Positions 12,034-24,700 of a DNA stretch of 64,000 nt are shown here, piece by piece. This DNA is from Plasmodium malariae (Eukaryota > Apicomplexa > Aconoidasida > Haemosporida > Plasmodiidae), in the NCBI RefSeq assembly GCF_900090045.1, contig NC_041783.1:1994001-2058000 (forward strand), in the 5' to 3' direction. Numbering within the stretch: position 1 is the stretch's first letter; each line of letters starts with the position of its first letter. The notes below the pieces were generated by a model. It had not been told where the DNA came from and did no database searches. It saw nothing but the letters and a program-made list of their open reading frames with translations. Position numbers and translations under genes: made by a program.

Positions 12034-12876
12034 CTTTTGCTAAAAAGGAGGATGCACAAAAATGTAACATGTACAAGTGCTGAAAATGGAAAATTGGGAA
12101 AATATGAAAATGGGGCGAGGGTGAAAACTGAGTAGGTGTAAAAGTACATTACGTATGGTTATACCAAACGAGTAAAAATACAAGGTAATAAGTAAAAGTG
12201 CACAAATGAAAATAAATGCAAAAACGGAATATATGTAAAACGAAAATTTTTGCAGAAAGTGCATTTATGCAAAATGAGACCAAATGCAAAAAGGACACAT
12301 ATGGGTGCTATGTACAAAAAATTAAAACAGTATATGCTTCATTTTAATGATTATGCAAAAAATGTTCGTGAAAAATACTTACAACTATCTTGTAAAACAG
12401 TAAAAATTAGAAGTAGCTGCTTTTAGCCATTTAATAGATGTACTAATAACTATTTTTTATGTGTCCTCAAAATACATTTTCATGTAATAAATAAATGGTA
12501 CTATTGTGTGCGAGCTTTTTAAAAAGTGCGTAAATATATATGCAGACATAAATTCATATATATGCAAGTTAATGTACATATATATATATATATATTCGTA
12601 TGTATTTTTTTTCCAGGTGCATATATATAATTAAAACAAATTTAAAAAAAAAAAAAAATTAAAAAATTAGAAATTGTCTTACCAATAACTTTTTGCTCTC
12701 CTTATATGAAAGATGCGTTTTTCACTGTATAATTTTAATCAGAAAAACGTTTACACTTGAGTATTCGATATAATTTTTATTTTTTTATATAAACAAAATA
12801 TTCTGATTCCTTTTTCATCTTTTTTCTTTTTAATTTTTTTTTATTACTTTTTATTCTTTTTTTTTCATACTTTTTT

Positions 12877-12938
<62 letters not shown>

Positions 12939-14639
12939 ATATGTTCTTACAAATTATTACACAACATTATGTAACAGATTTAATTTACATAATTTTTTTT
13001 TTTTTTTTTTTTTTTATTAATCTATATTAATACTTACTGCACACAGAATTTATTGTTTATGCAAAATATTTCACTATATATGTAAAAAGTTTTTACTTTA
13101 ATGTATTTTTTTTTATTATTTATACACTATAATAAACATATTACACTAGTACTTCCTTTTTACAAAATGTTAAAACATTGTCTGCATGTGTCCAATTATT
13201 TTTTTCTTTCAAATAGGTATACATAGCAATTACGTATTATGTATATATATATGTACATCCAAATACATACATGCATATAAACTATGTATATATGAGTACA
13301 TTTATGAGTATAAGTATTTGCATATATATATATGTTACATACACATTGCATACAACTCATATGCTACGTGTTCAGTGCGTATATACGTAAAGAAAAAAAA
13401 TAAAGTATATATATACGTATATTTATATATATATTTATTTATTCATTTAAAACTTCTTCAGAGCACGCTATTATTTTCTTAATATTTGTTATGGTATTAT
13501 TTGGAAAACCAAAAAAATAAGAAAAAATGGAAAAAAATAAATTTTTATAAATATGAATCATAAGATTATTAAAAATAAAAGGAAATTAAAATATACTTTC
13601 AAAAGCTTTAAAAATAAAATACATAATGATAAAAGAAAAAAAAAAAAAAAACAGTAGCCACAAATTTTTTGCAATAGTTGCATAGTGTTAACCATTTGTG
13701 TTTAACCACCAATACACTTATAATATTTTGAAACAGTAAAAATGTTTACATATATTTACGCAAACTAATGTATATTCGTGTATACATACATTTGTGTATA
13801 CGAAATTATCTACTGAAGTGAGGTAACAAATAAAAAACATTTACGTATAATGGAGTAACATATTAAATACACACCATTAAAAAATGTAAACATCGCTGCA
13901 TTATTGATTTAACAAACGTTCTGCATAAATTTTGTAGATAATAATTTTTTTTTTTTTTTTTTTAAATTTGGAACATGTTACACAAAAATACACAGAACGA
14001 TTTCATATAACCAGCGGTCTGCATTGCGATTTATAATTACCCGTAACTGCAAATTGTAACTTGTTTTACTATTATAAAAAAAAAAGTAAACGAATAACAA
14101 TAATATAGGGGAAAAAAAACAATAAACAATATAAAATAAAATAAAAAAAAAGAAGGAAACATATTTGTATTCATTTTTTTATCGTAAAATATTCAAGTTT
14201 CCACATTTATAAATGTATGTACCGTCAAATCCTTTAAACCCATTTTGTTTTTAATTATACTGTTAGGTTGCTTCCTTTTTTTTTTTTTTTTTTTTTTTTG
14301 TCAAATAAATTTCTGTAAAAAAACAGCGTTCAGTATACACACATGCATAATTTACTTCTGTACATATGTATATATACATATATATATATGCATTTGTATA
14401 TTTATTTAAACTTTTTGTAAATATTTTGGCTTTTGTACAAATAAAACAAAAATTGTAGTTCCATTTTGCGATTACTATGAATTGGAAGATCTTTTAAAAA
14501 AAACAAAAACAAAAGAAAAACATAGATTTATGCCATTGGTTTAATTTGTTATAATCATATAGAAAACGAATTTTTTCTGTTTGTGCAACCATTGAACTTT
14601 TGTATTTTTTCTATTAAAATATATGCACTTATATATTAC

Positions 14640-14680
<41 letters not shown>

Positions 14681-15536
14681 TTTACTAACCAGTAATTAAT
14701 GGCCTTTGTTTTTATGCACAGAAGAATTATAACAAAATGTGCCGTTAAAACAGTATAATTCTTGTGCTCTTAAAAGAGTCGTAGTTACAAAATAGTACTT
14801 GAGAATAAATTTATACGACATAAAATATAGCAACATAAATCTATTAACATGGTGCATATTGTTAGATAAGGTTATAAAAAAAAAAAAAAAAAAAAAAGAT
14901 AAATTCACTTTTAAAGAATATAACACAAAAAAAAGGGAAAAAAGAAAACAAAAATATGCACATATGCATATATATTATATATTTATTTATATATATAAAA
15001 GAACAAGAAATTATAATGATGAGAACGAAACGTGGTTCTTTTATAACATTAACCTAACGAAAAAAAAAAAAAAAAAAAGTAAATTACAAATTGAGGTAAT
15101 ATCAAAATTTTACATCTTAAATTTTTCGTTGAAATATTTTGTAAACATTTTTTTCTATATTTTCTATATGTAATTTTGTCAATGTTAAATATGAAGAGTT
15201 ACACAAAAATGTATATATATTTTCTTTCTTTTTTTTTTTGTTTTCATTTATTTTTCATATATTTTTGCATTTGTATGCTCATTTATTTTTCATTTATTTT
15301 TCATTTATTTTTGCATTTATTTTTGCATTTATTTTTGCATTTATTTTTGCATTTATTTTTTCATTTATTTTTGTTTAATGGTCAAGAATCTTGAGGAAGT
15401 TTTTCCTTTAATCTGAATAGTACATCTGTTTTGGTTCTTGTAACAAGATAATACAGATATATACGCATACACATATATATACATACAAATATAAACAAAC
15501 GTACATATATACGTACGTAAGTATTCATGTATGGGG
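12034..15536. other. 3.5-kb intergenic region between PHD protein and alveolin
   Basis: Very A/T-rich, with a run of about 53 T at 12885-12937, another T run near 12992-13014, (TA)n at 14643-14677 and an array at 15272-15372. The part near 12365-12700 contains minus-strand donor-like sites (gtaagt rc at about 12376, gtaaga rc at about 12678) that could belong to 5' UTR introns of the PHD gene. A minus-strand frame ending at 14696 (protein-like C-terminal ~40 residues) is the only possible coding trace; I do not call it. Nothing else is supported. Confidence 0.5.
15272..15372. repeat. 12-bp T-rich minisatellite
   Basis: Tandem copies of catttatttttg and catttatttttt, about eight units, just downstream of the alveolin stop codon and thus probably in its 3' flank. 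Confidence 0.8.
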
Positions 15537-17015
15537 TTAAAATAGTTTTCCCGAAATCGTGTTCAACTCTCTCTTATCCATCTGCTTCTGCATTTGGAAC
15601 ATTTGTTTAGCTTCTATTTCCGCTTCACGGGGAATTTGTGTAGATAAATTAAATACAGCATTTCTGTTAGCGTCTAAAAATTTTTCTTCATATAATTCTG
15701 GAATCCTTGTGGTTTCTTGTTTAATCCATTTGTTTTGTAAGTGAGTTATTTCGAGGGGATGTCCAGGATGTAATGGGAGTGTACTTAAAAGATTTTCATT
15801 TGAAGATTTAATGGTAGTTGCATCTTGTGATGAATTTAGCTCAGAATTTGAATTTTGTTCATAAGTATCACAATCAGAACATTCACACGTATGATCAGAT
15901 AAACTGTCTTGTGTTTTCTTTAATTTGTCCTTCTCGTGTTTCAAATCAGCATTTACTCTCATCCATAGTGCTAAGTTATCAGCTTCATATAATTCTTCTG
16001 TATTTATTTTATTTATTCCCTTTGGATATTCTCGAATAGTAATTTTAGAATCAGTTGGTACCACTTTTATTATATTATGATAAACTAAATAAGGTTTTTC
16101 TACTAAACAGTCTACTTTATAAACTTTATCACTCCATGTAACTTTTGGTATTATTCTTTGACGAACAGGAACTGGAACATATGTATCATTAAATTTAAAA
16201 ACTGGAACATCAACATCGATTACTTTAGGTTTGGGTACTATATAAGGAATTGGTAAATTTATTGGTATATCAATTTTTTTTTTAACTTCAACAACTTTTT
16301 CCACTTTTGGTATGAATATATTTTCAAATGTTTTATTCTCTCCTAAATATACTTGTGGACCAAATGGTTCCATGAGTGGTGGTAACTGGCTTCCGCAACT
16401 TTTGGTATAATCAATATCATTACTGGTATTAATATTATTATTTATATATTGATAGGTTAGTTGGTCAAATTTCTCATTCACACCTTTATCCTTTGATGAA
16501 GTATAATTTTCTGTAGATATACCTTGTTTATTAATAAATCTGTTATTATCTTTATCAACATAATGATAAACCTCTTCTACAATTTCCTGATCTTTAAATC
16601 TTATTTTTTCTTGTACCTGAAGAACGTCCACTTTTTTTTCTGTTACAATATTGTTTATTACTTTTTTTTCTATAATATTATATTTAGTAACTTCTTTCGG
16701 GACATACTTTATTTTTTCAATAACTTGGGGATCGTATTCAATTTTATCTATAAATCTCAATTCCGGAACTTCTATTACTTTAGTTTTATTATGAAAAATA
16801 TAATTTGGAACTTCTCTTATTTTTTCAACTAATTCAGCGTTTTGCTTCTGTATTATTTTTGTTTCTTTTTCTTTGGTATTTGGGGCACAAGTACTGCTAC
16901 AACTACTACTTGTTGATATTGGTATGCTTCCCCTTAATGAAGATAACGACCTGCCTTCTTTTCCGCCATATTTTAAAGGTGTTCTTGGTTCTATATTAAA
17001 ATTTTGAAATTTCAT
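15537..17015 (-). CDS. IMC1b: Alveolin / inner membrane complex protein, IMC1b-like
   Basis: Alveolin-family protein of the subpellicular network, the filament layer under the inner membrane complex that gives the parasite its shape. The family's EKI/VPK/EVP-type repeats are visible in two blocks: an N-terminal one (VIEVPELRFIDKIEYDP, VIEKIKYVPKEV, then VQEKIRFKDQEIVEEV) and a second (KKKIDIPINLPIPYIVPKP, VDVPVFKFNDTYVPVPV, KVTWSDKVYKVDCLVEKPY). These flank a less repetitive linker. I start at Met 17015 (493 codons). The frame stays open about 25 codons further to an aaaaag acceptor near 17104, so a short upstream exon may exist. The specific IMC1b identity rests on my recollection of gene order beside the PHD gene, not on sequence alone. 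Confidence 0.85.
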   Translation of the reverse strand: MKFQNFNIEPRTPLKYGGKEGRSLSSLRGSIPISTSSSCSSTCAPNTKEKETKIIQKQNAELVEKIREVPNYIFHNKTKVIEVPELRFIDKIEYDPQVIEKIKYVPKEVTKYNIIEKKVINNIVTEKKVDVLQVQEKIRFKDQEIVEEVYHYVDKDNNRFINKQGISTENYTSSKDKGVNEKFDQLTYQYINNNINTSNDIDYTKSCGSQLPPLMEPFGPQVYLGENKTFENIFIPKVEKVVEVKKKIDIPINLPIPYIVPKPKVIDVDVPVFKFNDTYVPVPVRQRIIPKVTWSDKVYKVDCLVEKPYLVYHNIIKVVPTDSKITIREYPKGINKINTEELYEADNLALWMRVNADLKHEKDKLKKTQDSLSDHTCECSDCDTYEQNSNSELNSSQDATTIKSSNENLLSTLPLHPGHPLEITHLQNKWIKQETTRIPELYEEKFLDANRNAVFNLSTQIPREAEIEAKQMFQMQKQMDKRELNTISGKLF

Positions 17016-18620
17016 TTCTTTCTGATTCTTTGAAATATTAATGTAATCACTTCCAATGATTAAAATAGTTGTACCTTCGTTTTTGTTACTGCCTTTTTTA
17101 TAGCAAAAAAAAAAAAGTACACTTACATGTATTACATGTGTATTTATGTGTACACACAAAGACAAGAATATAAAATTATAATTGAAAACTATTCAAAAAA
17201 AATAAACAAACAACAAATAATTCATGTAATTAAAACGGACAGTGTATATTAAAAAACAAACGAGTTAAATTTTTAAAGTTACAGATATTATATATCCACA
17301 AAAAAAAGGGGTAAATAGTTCTAAACAACAATAACAAAAAAAAAAAACAAAAAAAAAAAACAAAAAAAAAAAAAACAAAAGCTGAATATTTACACAGATA
17401 TAGGTATACATTAAATGGCAAATAATAACATGTATTTGTCGGAAATGCTTCATATATAAACAGAAAAAACAAAAAAATGAAAATTGTAGAATACTGTTAA
17501 ATCATTTTTTTTTTTTTTTTGAAGTGAAGAATACAAAAATTGTGAAATGTGTATTTTTATATAGTTGTAGCTTCACACACTTTGGAAAAAAAAAAAAAAA
17601 TTATAATATATTAAATTAAAATAAATAAAATTAAAATGAATTAATATAAAATAAAATAATTAAATGTTGCTATGACTACATGAACAAGCAATAATTTACA
17701 AACAATAAAAAATTACCAGGAAATAATTCCAAAATAATTTTTAAGCTTACCAATTAATGATATTTATAATTAAAAGTAGCCTACACAAATGATGACGCAG
17801 TTAATGTATAGAAGTGAACGAAAAAAAAAATAAATTAAATTAAATTAAAAAAAATAAAAAAAAATTAAATTAAACTAAACTAAGTAAAAATAAAATAAAC
17901 TACATCAAAATGCAGTAAAATGCAGTAATAGCTACCTGATTAACAAAAAAAGCAACAAACGTATGACTTGCTCATAATTTATTATATCTCCCCATTGGAC
18001 AAAAAAGTTATTTACAAATGAATATAACGGGTGTTGTTGCAACCGTTGGAATTATCTAACGAATATGTATGATTAAAAATGTATATGTTGAAAAACTATA
18101 AATTAAAAAAAATAAGTAACTTCGTAGTTCGGTATGCTTTTAGAAAATAATTTTTAGGATTATTTATATTTTGGGTGAACTACAATTTCTCAGTTTTTTA
18201 TAATGTCGTATTATTATATCTGTGCAAATATATGTGTGTGGAAATAAATAAAAAAAGAAAAAAAAAAAAAAATGAATAAGCAATATATTTTTGGAGAAAA
18301 AACTTTTTTTTTTCTTTTTTTTTTTTTAAAAAAAAGCTTATTAAAAAAAAAGTAATCTCTTCACTAATTATATATAAAGAGCAGAGTACATATAAATATT
18401 AAATGAATAAATGAAAAGTGATGAAAAATATCAAATATTAGGCTATATAAAATAAAACATATCAATGAAAAATAACAGAAAAAAGAAAAGAGGATATCGT
18501 AACATAAGGAACAAACATGAGGAATGAATAATAATAATTCCCCCAAAATATCCCTTTTAATGAGAGGCAGAATATTCTTCAAATAACATTTTTGAATAAG
18601 TAATAATTATAATTAAAATT
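17016..18620. other. Divergent intergenic region (alveolin / repeat-protein promoters)
   Basis: 1.6 kb separating two genes transcribed away from each other, so it must contain both promoters. It is extremely A/T-rich, with repeated taaattaaaat motifs and A runs (17336-17376, 17820-17880). The first ~90 bases next to the alveolin may be coding (upstream exon). No other frame or conserved island is visible. Confidence 0.55.
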
Positions 18621-20837
18621 ATGAACGAAATAATAAGTTTTTTAATTAAGTGGAAAATTGTTCAAAAAGTTCGGGAAAATAATATTTTTATTGGTATAAG
18701 TAAAGGTTTCTTCTTTAGAGAGTTCCACAGACATTCGTCAAATGAAAATGTGTTAAAAAATAAAGAAATAAATCGAAATAAAAAACAAGAAATATGGATG
18801 AAGAAAATTAACTCAAAGGAACTACCACGTAAAAAGTTTGGAAACCAATTAGGAACAGTAGCAAGAAAATTATATTTAAAATATTTATTTAAGAATAATA
18901 AAGAAGATGTTATGGATTATAATGAGAGAAACTGTGGTGGTAGTCTTGAGAAAAATTACTATTGTAAGGCTTCATTAGGAGAGAAAAATAATGAGATATG
19001 TAATGATTATGACGTAAAAATTGGTAATAAGGATAAATTTAATAGTACTCATATTACAAGTTCTACGAAGAGTATTAATGAATTAATAGTAAGTAAAAAT
19101 GAATCGGCTTATAAGCAAAAGAGAAATGAAATTTCAAGATTCCACAATAATGAAATAAGTTCTATCTCAAAAAGCAGGAGCATAATGAATACTTACGATT
19201 TGAATGAACAGAGTAATAAATGTACATGGGATGATGTATGTAATGAACTGAAATATCATTTGCCATTTCTGCAACCATATAGTATAACGACAGCTTTGAA
19301 TTATTTGTCTAAAGTAAATTATAACGAATATAACATTTTCAAATTAATAGCTGAAAATATTGACGAAAGGTGGATAAAAAATTTTAATATAAAAGATTTA
19401 TCCTTATTACTATTATCCTATTCCAGGATAAGTTCAAAATATGACTCGTTCATAAATTTAGTCAGCAGAGAATTATTATTTAAAATATGCTATGGTACAT
19501 TTGAAGATATATCTCAAATAGCATATTCCTATACCAAAATGAAAAAATACGATTATGAAGTTTTTGTTCATTTATGTAATGAGACAAAGAATAAAATAAA
19601 AAGTGACTTACACCATTCTGCAAATAGTAATAGTACTACTTATAACTTAAATAGTTACAGTGTTAAAGGTTGTAATGGTAAAACTCAGAATAATAATTCC
19701 ATAAGTCATGACATAAAAAATTACATTAACTACAATGTTGATGTTAAAAATACAATAGAACAAAACAGTAAAAATGATGCGAAATTGGGAAAGGAGGAAT
19801 TCTACCACACAATAGTTGAGAAAGAAAATTCGCATGATAAAATTGGTAATATTGGAGTAACGGATAGTAAAAACAAATCGTTTGGTGATATAGACAGTGA
19901 GTTCAATTCAAAGAAGGGGAGTCAAAATTCATGCGTAATAAAAAGTAGTAGTTTCTTAGATAAGGAAAAAATCAATGATAAAACGAATGGTGAAATAAAA
20001 GAAGATAAGAAATATTCTTATATATGTCTATTAGTGTATTGTACTGGTAAAATGAAACATTGTGATAATAGTTTGTTTGATTTAATTTCAAAATATATAA
20101 ATTTTGACAAACTTAATAATATAGATATAAGTAATTTGTCGTATACATTTTCTCTATACAATTTTTATAAAAATTGTTTTTATGAAAAATTCTGTTTAAA
20201 AAGTATTCAAATTATTCATCTAACTGAACCATTACATAAGGTTATTATCATGACTTATCTGTTAAAATATCCGAAGGTTAAAATGTTACATATCTATTTT
20301 ACATATATATTTTGTATAAACAAAGAAATTAAGGAAAATAAGAATACATATAAACAGGTGCTGTTTCTAAATATGTGCATAAATAGCTTTTCTTTTGAAC
20401 CATTTTTAAACTTCTTACTTGACGTACTAGCAAATTCAAACAAAAAAGAAACGTATGATCAAAGTGAAGATATAAATAAAGTGTGTTTCATAGTAAACAG
20501 TTTGGTTGATTATACAATTTTTTTTATGCAAAATAAAAATATGTCTTCTCGAGATTTTCCAAAGGTTTTGATTATATTATTCAAAATACGCCATAAAAAT
20601 AATGATCAGTCGACCCATTTCTCCTTATCGGATTATGATCAAATGGTGCCTATAAAAAAGGTCGACGCTTTAATAGACGAAGTTTTAGACAAAGTAATAA
20701 ATAATATGAAGCAATTTCACACCTTCGACTTGGTTAACATTAGGAATATTCTAAATTTAAAAGGTGAAAATGAAAACATTCAGTTTGGACAGAAAAAAAG
20801 GGAAATTTTAAATTTTATTGGCTCGCTCAAGCGTTAA
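18621..20837 (+). CDS. Large helical protein, probable organellar RNA-associated repeat protein
   Basis: Single exon, 738 residues, from an ATG preceded by in-frame stops. The N-terminus is basic and hydrophobic (MNEIISFLIKWKIVQKV), compatible with a mitochondrial presequence. Residues ~200-320 and ~470-700 carry repeated helical pairs such as LSLLLLSYSRISSKYD and ISQIAYSYTKMKKYDYEVF, and ISNLSYTFSLYNFYKNCFYEKF. These resemble the heptatricopeptide/octotricopeptide-type repeats that apicomplexan mitochondrial RNA-binding proteins carry, though I see no C-terminal RAP domain. A ~150-residue Asn/Lys/Ser-rich insert (about 320-470) splits the repeats, typical of Plasmodium. Function is inferred and moderate at best. 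It converges on the J-domain gene. Confidence 0.75.
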   Translation: MNEIISFLIKWKIVQKVRENNIFIGISKGFFFREFHRHSSNENVLKNKEINRNKKQEIWMKKINSKELPRKKFGNQLGTVARKLYLKYLFKNNKEDVMDYNERNCGGSLEKNYYCKASLGEKNNEICNDYDVKIGNKDKFNSTHITSSTKSINELIVSKNESAYKQKRNEISRFHNNEISSISKSRSIMNTYDLNEQSNKCTWDDVCNELKYHLPFLQPYSITTALNYLSKVNYNEYNIFKLIAENIDERWIKNFNIKDLSLLLLSYSRISSKYDSFINLVSRELLFKICYGTFEDISQIAYSYTKMKKYDYEVFVHLCNETKNKIKSDLHHSANSNSTTYNLNSYSVKGCNGKTQNNNSISHDIKNYINYNVDVKNTIEQNSKNDAKLGKEEFYHTIVEKENSHDKIGNIGVTDSKNKSFGDIDSEFNSKKGSQNSCVIKSSSFLDKEKINDKTNGEIKEDKKYSYICLLVYCTGKMKHCDNSLFDLISKYINFDKLNNIDISNLSYTFSLYNFYKNCFYEKFCLKSIQIIHLTEPLHKVIIMTYLLKYPKVKMLHIYFTYIFCINKEIKENKNTYKQVLFLNMCINSFSFEPFLNFLLDVLANSNKKETYDQSEDINKVCFIVNSLVDYTIFFMQNKNMSSRDFPKVLIILFKIRHKNNDQSTHFSLSDYDQMVPIKKVDALIDEVLDKVINNMKQFHTFDLVNIRNILNLKGENENIQFGQKKREILNFIGSLKR

Positions 20838-21772
20838 AAGTGTAATAAGTGAAGCGTAAAAACGATAAACGAAAGGAACAAAACAATGTGGAGAAACGTA
20901 AGAGCCTCTTTGAAGTGATATTACTCAAAATGGAAGAAAATGCGTGCACATATTATATATATATGTATGCATGTATGAATTGATGCATGGACGCGTGGGT
21001 GTGCGCACATGATGTGTTAAGCAGCTTTCCCCCCTTTTGCAATGTTCATTCTACAACTGAGATAGAGTTTCATAAGGAGGTATAAGCTAAAGTTAATGTG
21101 TGCAGATATTGTAAAAAAAAAAAAAAAATATATATAATAAAATAAAATTATAATCAAAATAATTATGAGATTTCAATTGAAACTCCAATTCCTACGTATT
21201 ATGCGCATACACCGAATGATCGCACAAATTTTCTACATATTTTTACATCCAAAAAGTAAAAAATAAAATACCACAAGGTCTTTTATCGTTTTATTTGTTA
21301 TTACAAAAAATGAAGAATTTGTTAAAAAAACGTGAAAAAAAAAGAAAAAACATGCTCTCTTTATATTTCTTTCAAAAATTTATAAAAACATCTAATTAAA
21401 AAGGAAAAAAGAAAAAGGCGTAAAATATGATAAAAATTAAACACACTCGTAAATAAGAGCAAATGTAAATATAAGCATATATACATATGTATGTGATTAT
21501 GTGTGCGCGTATGTACGTGCGTACGTATGTACCGTCAACACCTGTTACAAGGGGACTGGCGAACTGAGTGAACGTGATAATTCATTTCATGTAGTTTTTT
21601 TGTTATTAAAATTTTTGACACATTATATTTTACTTATTTGTAATTTCCACGAATACTTTGAATTAGCAACGGTTTCACGCAAACAAAATTTACATATTTT
21701 ATGGTAACTACATGCATATATACATAAAAGTGCACATAAGTATACATATATATATATATATACATAAATTCT
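20838..21772. other. Intergenic DNA between convergent genes
   Basis: Holds the 3' ends of the + repeat protein and the - J-domain gene. It is A/T-rich with scattered atgtatgtacg-type runs near 21480-21530. No supported feature. Confidence 0.6.
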
Positions 21773-24700
21773 TCATTCTGTGGGCTTGTTGTTATCCTTG
21801 GCTTTAAGTTTACTCTTCTTATTTTGATCAAGGTCCTTTTGCTTATCATCACTACTACCATTTTTTTTTGGAAAGGAACTTTGATTGGGGTCGCTTGATT
21901 TAGATTTGTCTCCATTGGCTTTTGTATTTATTTTATCAAAAGATGATTTCTTTGGCTTGGTTAAATTATTTTCATCAGTTGTGATTTTTTCTTTAAAATT
22001 TTTATATTTTAGTTTTTCTAAATTATCAATAAATGTAAATTTATTTTTTTCATCTTGTTCTTTTTCTAAAGATATAGAATTTAAATCATTGGAAAATATT
22101 CTCATTATGTTTTGGTTTTTCTCTACATTTTCATTTAGAAACATCATTGAACTTCTAAGTTTTGAATTCTCATAATTATATGACCTGTTCAGGTTATTGT
22201 ACAAATTGGAATTACTATTTAAAAAGTCCGTTTCATCGTACATTAAATTATCAGTTTTATTATCTAATATTTCATTATTATATGCATCATTATTCTTTTC
22301 ATACTGGTAATTTTTGCTTCCTTTTATGTCTCTAGTAAGGGAATTTTGATTACAATTTCCTTTAACATCATCGATATGGAAGGCAGTATCGACATCATCA
22401 TTAACGTGTTCTCTGACGTGAGCATCCACGTCAACATCTTTTTCAGCAGTATTGTCCAAATAATCATTATCCACATCATTGTCGTCCATGTAATGCTGAT
22501 TATTAAGTGAATTAAAAAATATATTATTAGTTACTTTATTTTTAAAATTATCATCAAACTCATTATTATAATTTAAAAAAGAATCAGCGTTATCGTCATC
22601 CTTTTTTGGGTAGGAATTTTTATCAAAGCTGCTTCTAATGTTTGAAACGGAATCATAAGGAGCGGAGTTCTTATTGAAAAAGGATGATTCAAAATTGTTC
22701 ATTCGATCGTTGCTCATTCGATCGTTGTTCATTCGATCGTTGTTCATTCGATCGTTGTTCATTCGATCGTTGCTCATTCGATCGTTGCTCATTCGATCGT
22801 TGCTCATTTGATTGTTGCTCGTTCTGCTTTTTTTATTGTTACTGTTACGATTGCTGTAGTTGCTGCTGCCACTGTCGTTGTACAAGTTGTAAAAAATTTC
22901 TCCCTTTACTCCTCCTTCATTATCGCTTGTGTATTTATTATTTGAGCCTTTCATAGTGTTAATTTTTTTCTCTCTGTTAAAATTATCATTGGAATATATT
23001 AGATCTCTTTGAAAATTTTTTTCCTTATATATGGAATTCAAATTGGCTGAATTGTTACTTCCAACGTTGTTAAAGGTAATGTTCTTGTATCCTCGTCCTC
23101 CCATGCTTATGTCTACATTTTTGTTGGTAAAACTGTTATTACTTCCACGAAATAATGAAGAAGTTACCTTGTTTTCCTTTTTAGCTGCACTACCACCACT
23201 ACTATAATTTATTAGGCAAGCCCCGTTATTATCATTCATATATTCCTCTTCTTCATTATTTTCGCTAATTTTAAAAGGATGATTTTTTTTATCTAAAAAA
23301 TGTATATTGCGCGAGTTCAGTGTAGCATAAGAATTGTTTTCAAAATAATCGTCGACACTATTATTATCGCTGGATAGGTCAACTCTGAAAAGATTAACGT
23401 GGTTTTCCCCATTTATCAAGTCATTCATGGAATTATTGGCATTCATAATATTCGTCATGGAATTACTGGAGTTCATCAGGTTATTCACGGAATCTTTCGC
23501 GTTCATCATGTTAGTTATGGAATTACTACTGTTTGTGTTATTTGTATCATTGCCTATAATTATATTATTATTCTTATTTCCCATATTGTTAGCATTATTA
23601 CTACCTGTAATAAAGTTAACATTACCAGTGTCACTACTGTCGTTCATTTTTTTCTTACGGTACGGGTAGTCATCTTCCTGTTCAACTGAAAATGTAGCTT
23701 TGTCAACATTGTTAAAAACTTTTCCATAAAAGGACTCTTCATTAATAAAATTCACATTGCCCATATTATTATTTGCATCATCTTCGCTTTGAATATTTTT
23801 TTCGTACTTTTCACAATTTTGATGATTTTCACCATTTTGATGATTTTCACCATTTTGATGATTTTCATAATTTTGATAATTTTCATAATTTTGATGATTT
23901 TCACAATTTTGATGATTTTCACAATTTTGACGATTTTCACAATTTTGACGATTTTCACAATTTTGACGATTTTCACCATTTTCGTAATTTTCATAATTAT
24001 CTTCCTCCTGTCTTAAACGCGTGTGTGCATCTCCTCTTTTTGTGGTACCCTGCGTAGCGTCATTAGTTGCTTTAAGTTCGTTTGTGTTACTCCCATTTGC
24101 GTCGTAGTTCGAGTTACTTGAGGACATTCCATTGTGATGATGCTGTTCAAAATTTTGACTATTAGACATAATAGTTTCCTTTTTCGAAAAATTATTATCA
24201 TTTCGATTTTCTTGAAAAAATAGGGATTCATCATTCTTCGCATTGTTCACATTGCTCGAAATGTTCACCTGAATGTAATCTTTTCTACTACTTTTATTTA
24301 TAAATAAAAAGTTATCTCCTGAAATATTATTGTTCGTGCTTTTTTCGTAATCATTTATTCTCATATTTTCCATGGGAAGGTTTGAATATCTGAATGACTG
24401 GTTGGAGTTTTTTTTTGTTGTAATATTTTCAAAAACATTGTTATCCTTTTCATTCCCTTCGAACATTATGTTGGTCTCTTTATTCCCGTGGTACACGCTA
24501 TTTTTATCATCCATAAACATAAAATTATCGTCATCGGTCATTTTGAACTTATCCATTTTTTTCTTATTTGATTCATTCACTTTGTGCTCTTCTTCCCACT
24601 CCTTTCCGCTTTGTTTTCCACCTTTGAACTCTCTGTTGCCTTCGAAATTGTCGTCTCCCTTGATATCTCTGCTGTTTCTACTGTTTCTGCTGTTTCTGCT

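Noticed and set aside
14696..14926. Minus frame whose C-terminal 40 residues read protein-like
   Set aside because: The N-terminal part is a poly-Phe read of an A run, there are no supporting splice partners, and no second line of evidence.
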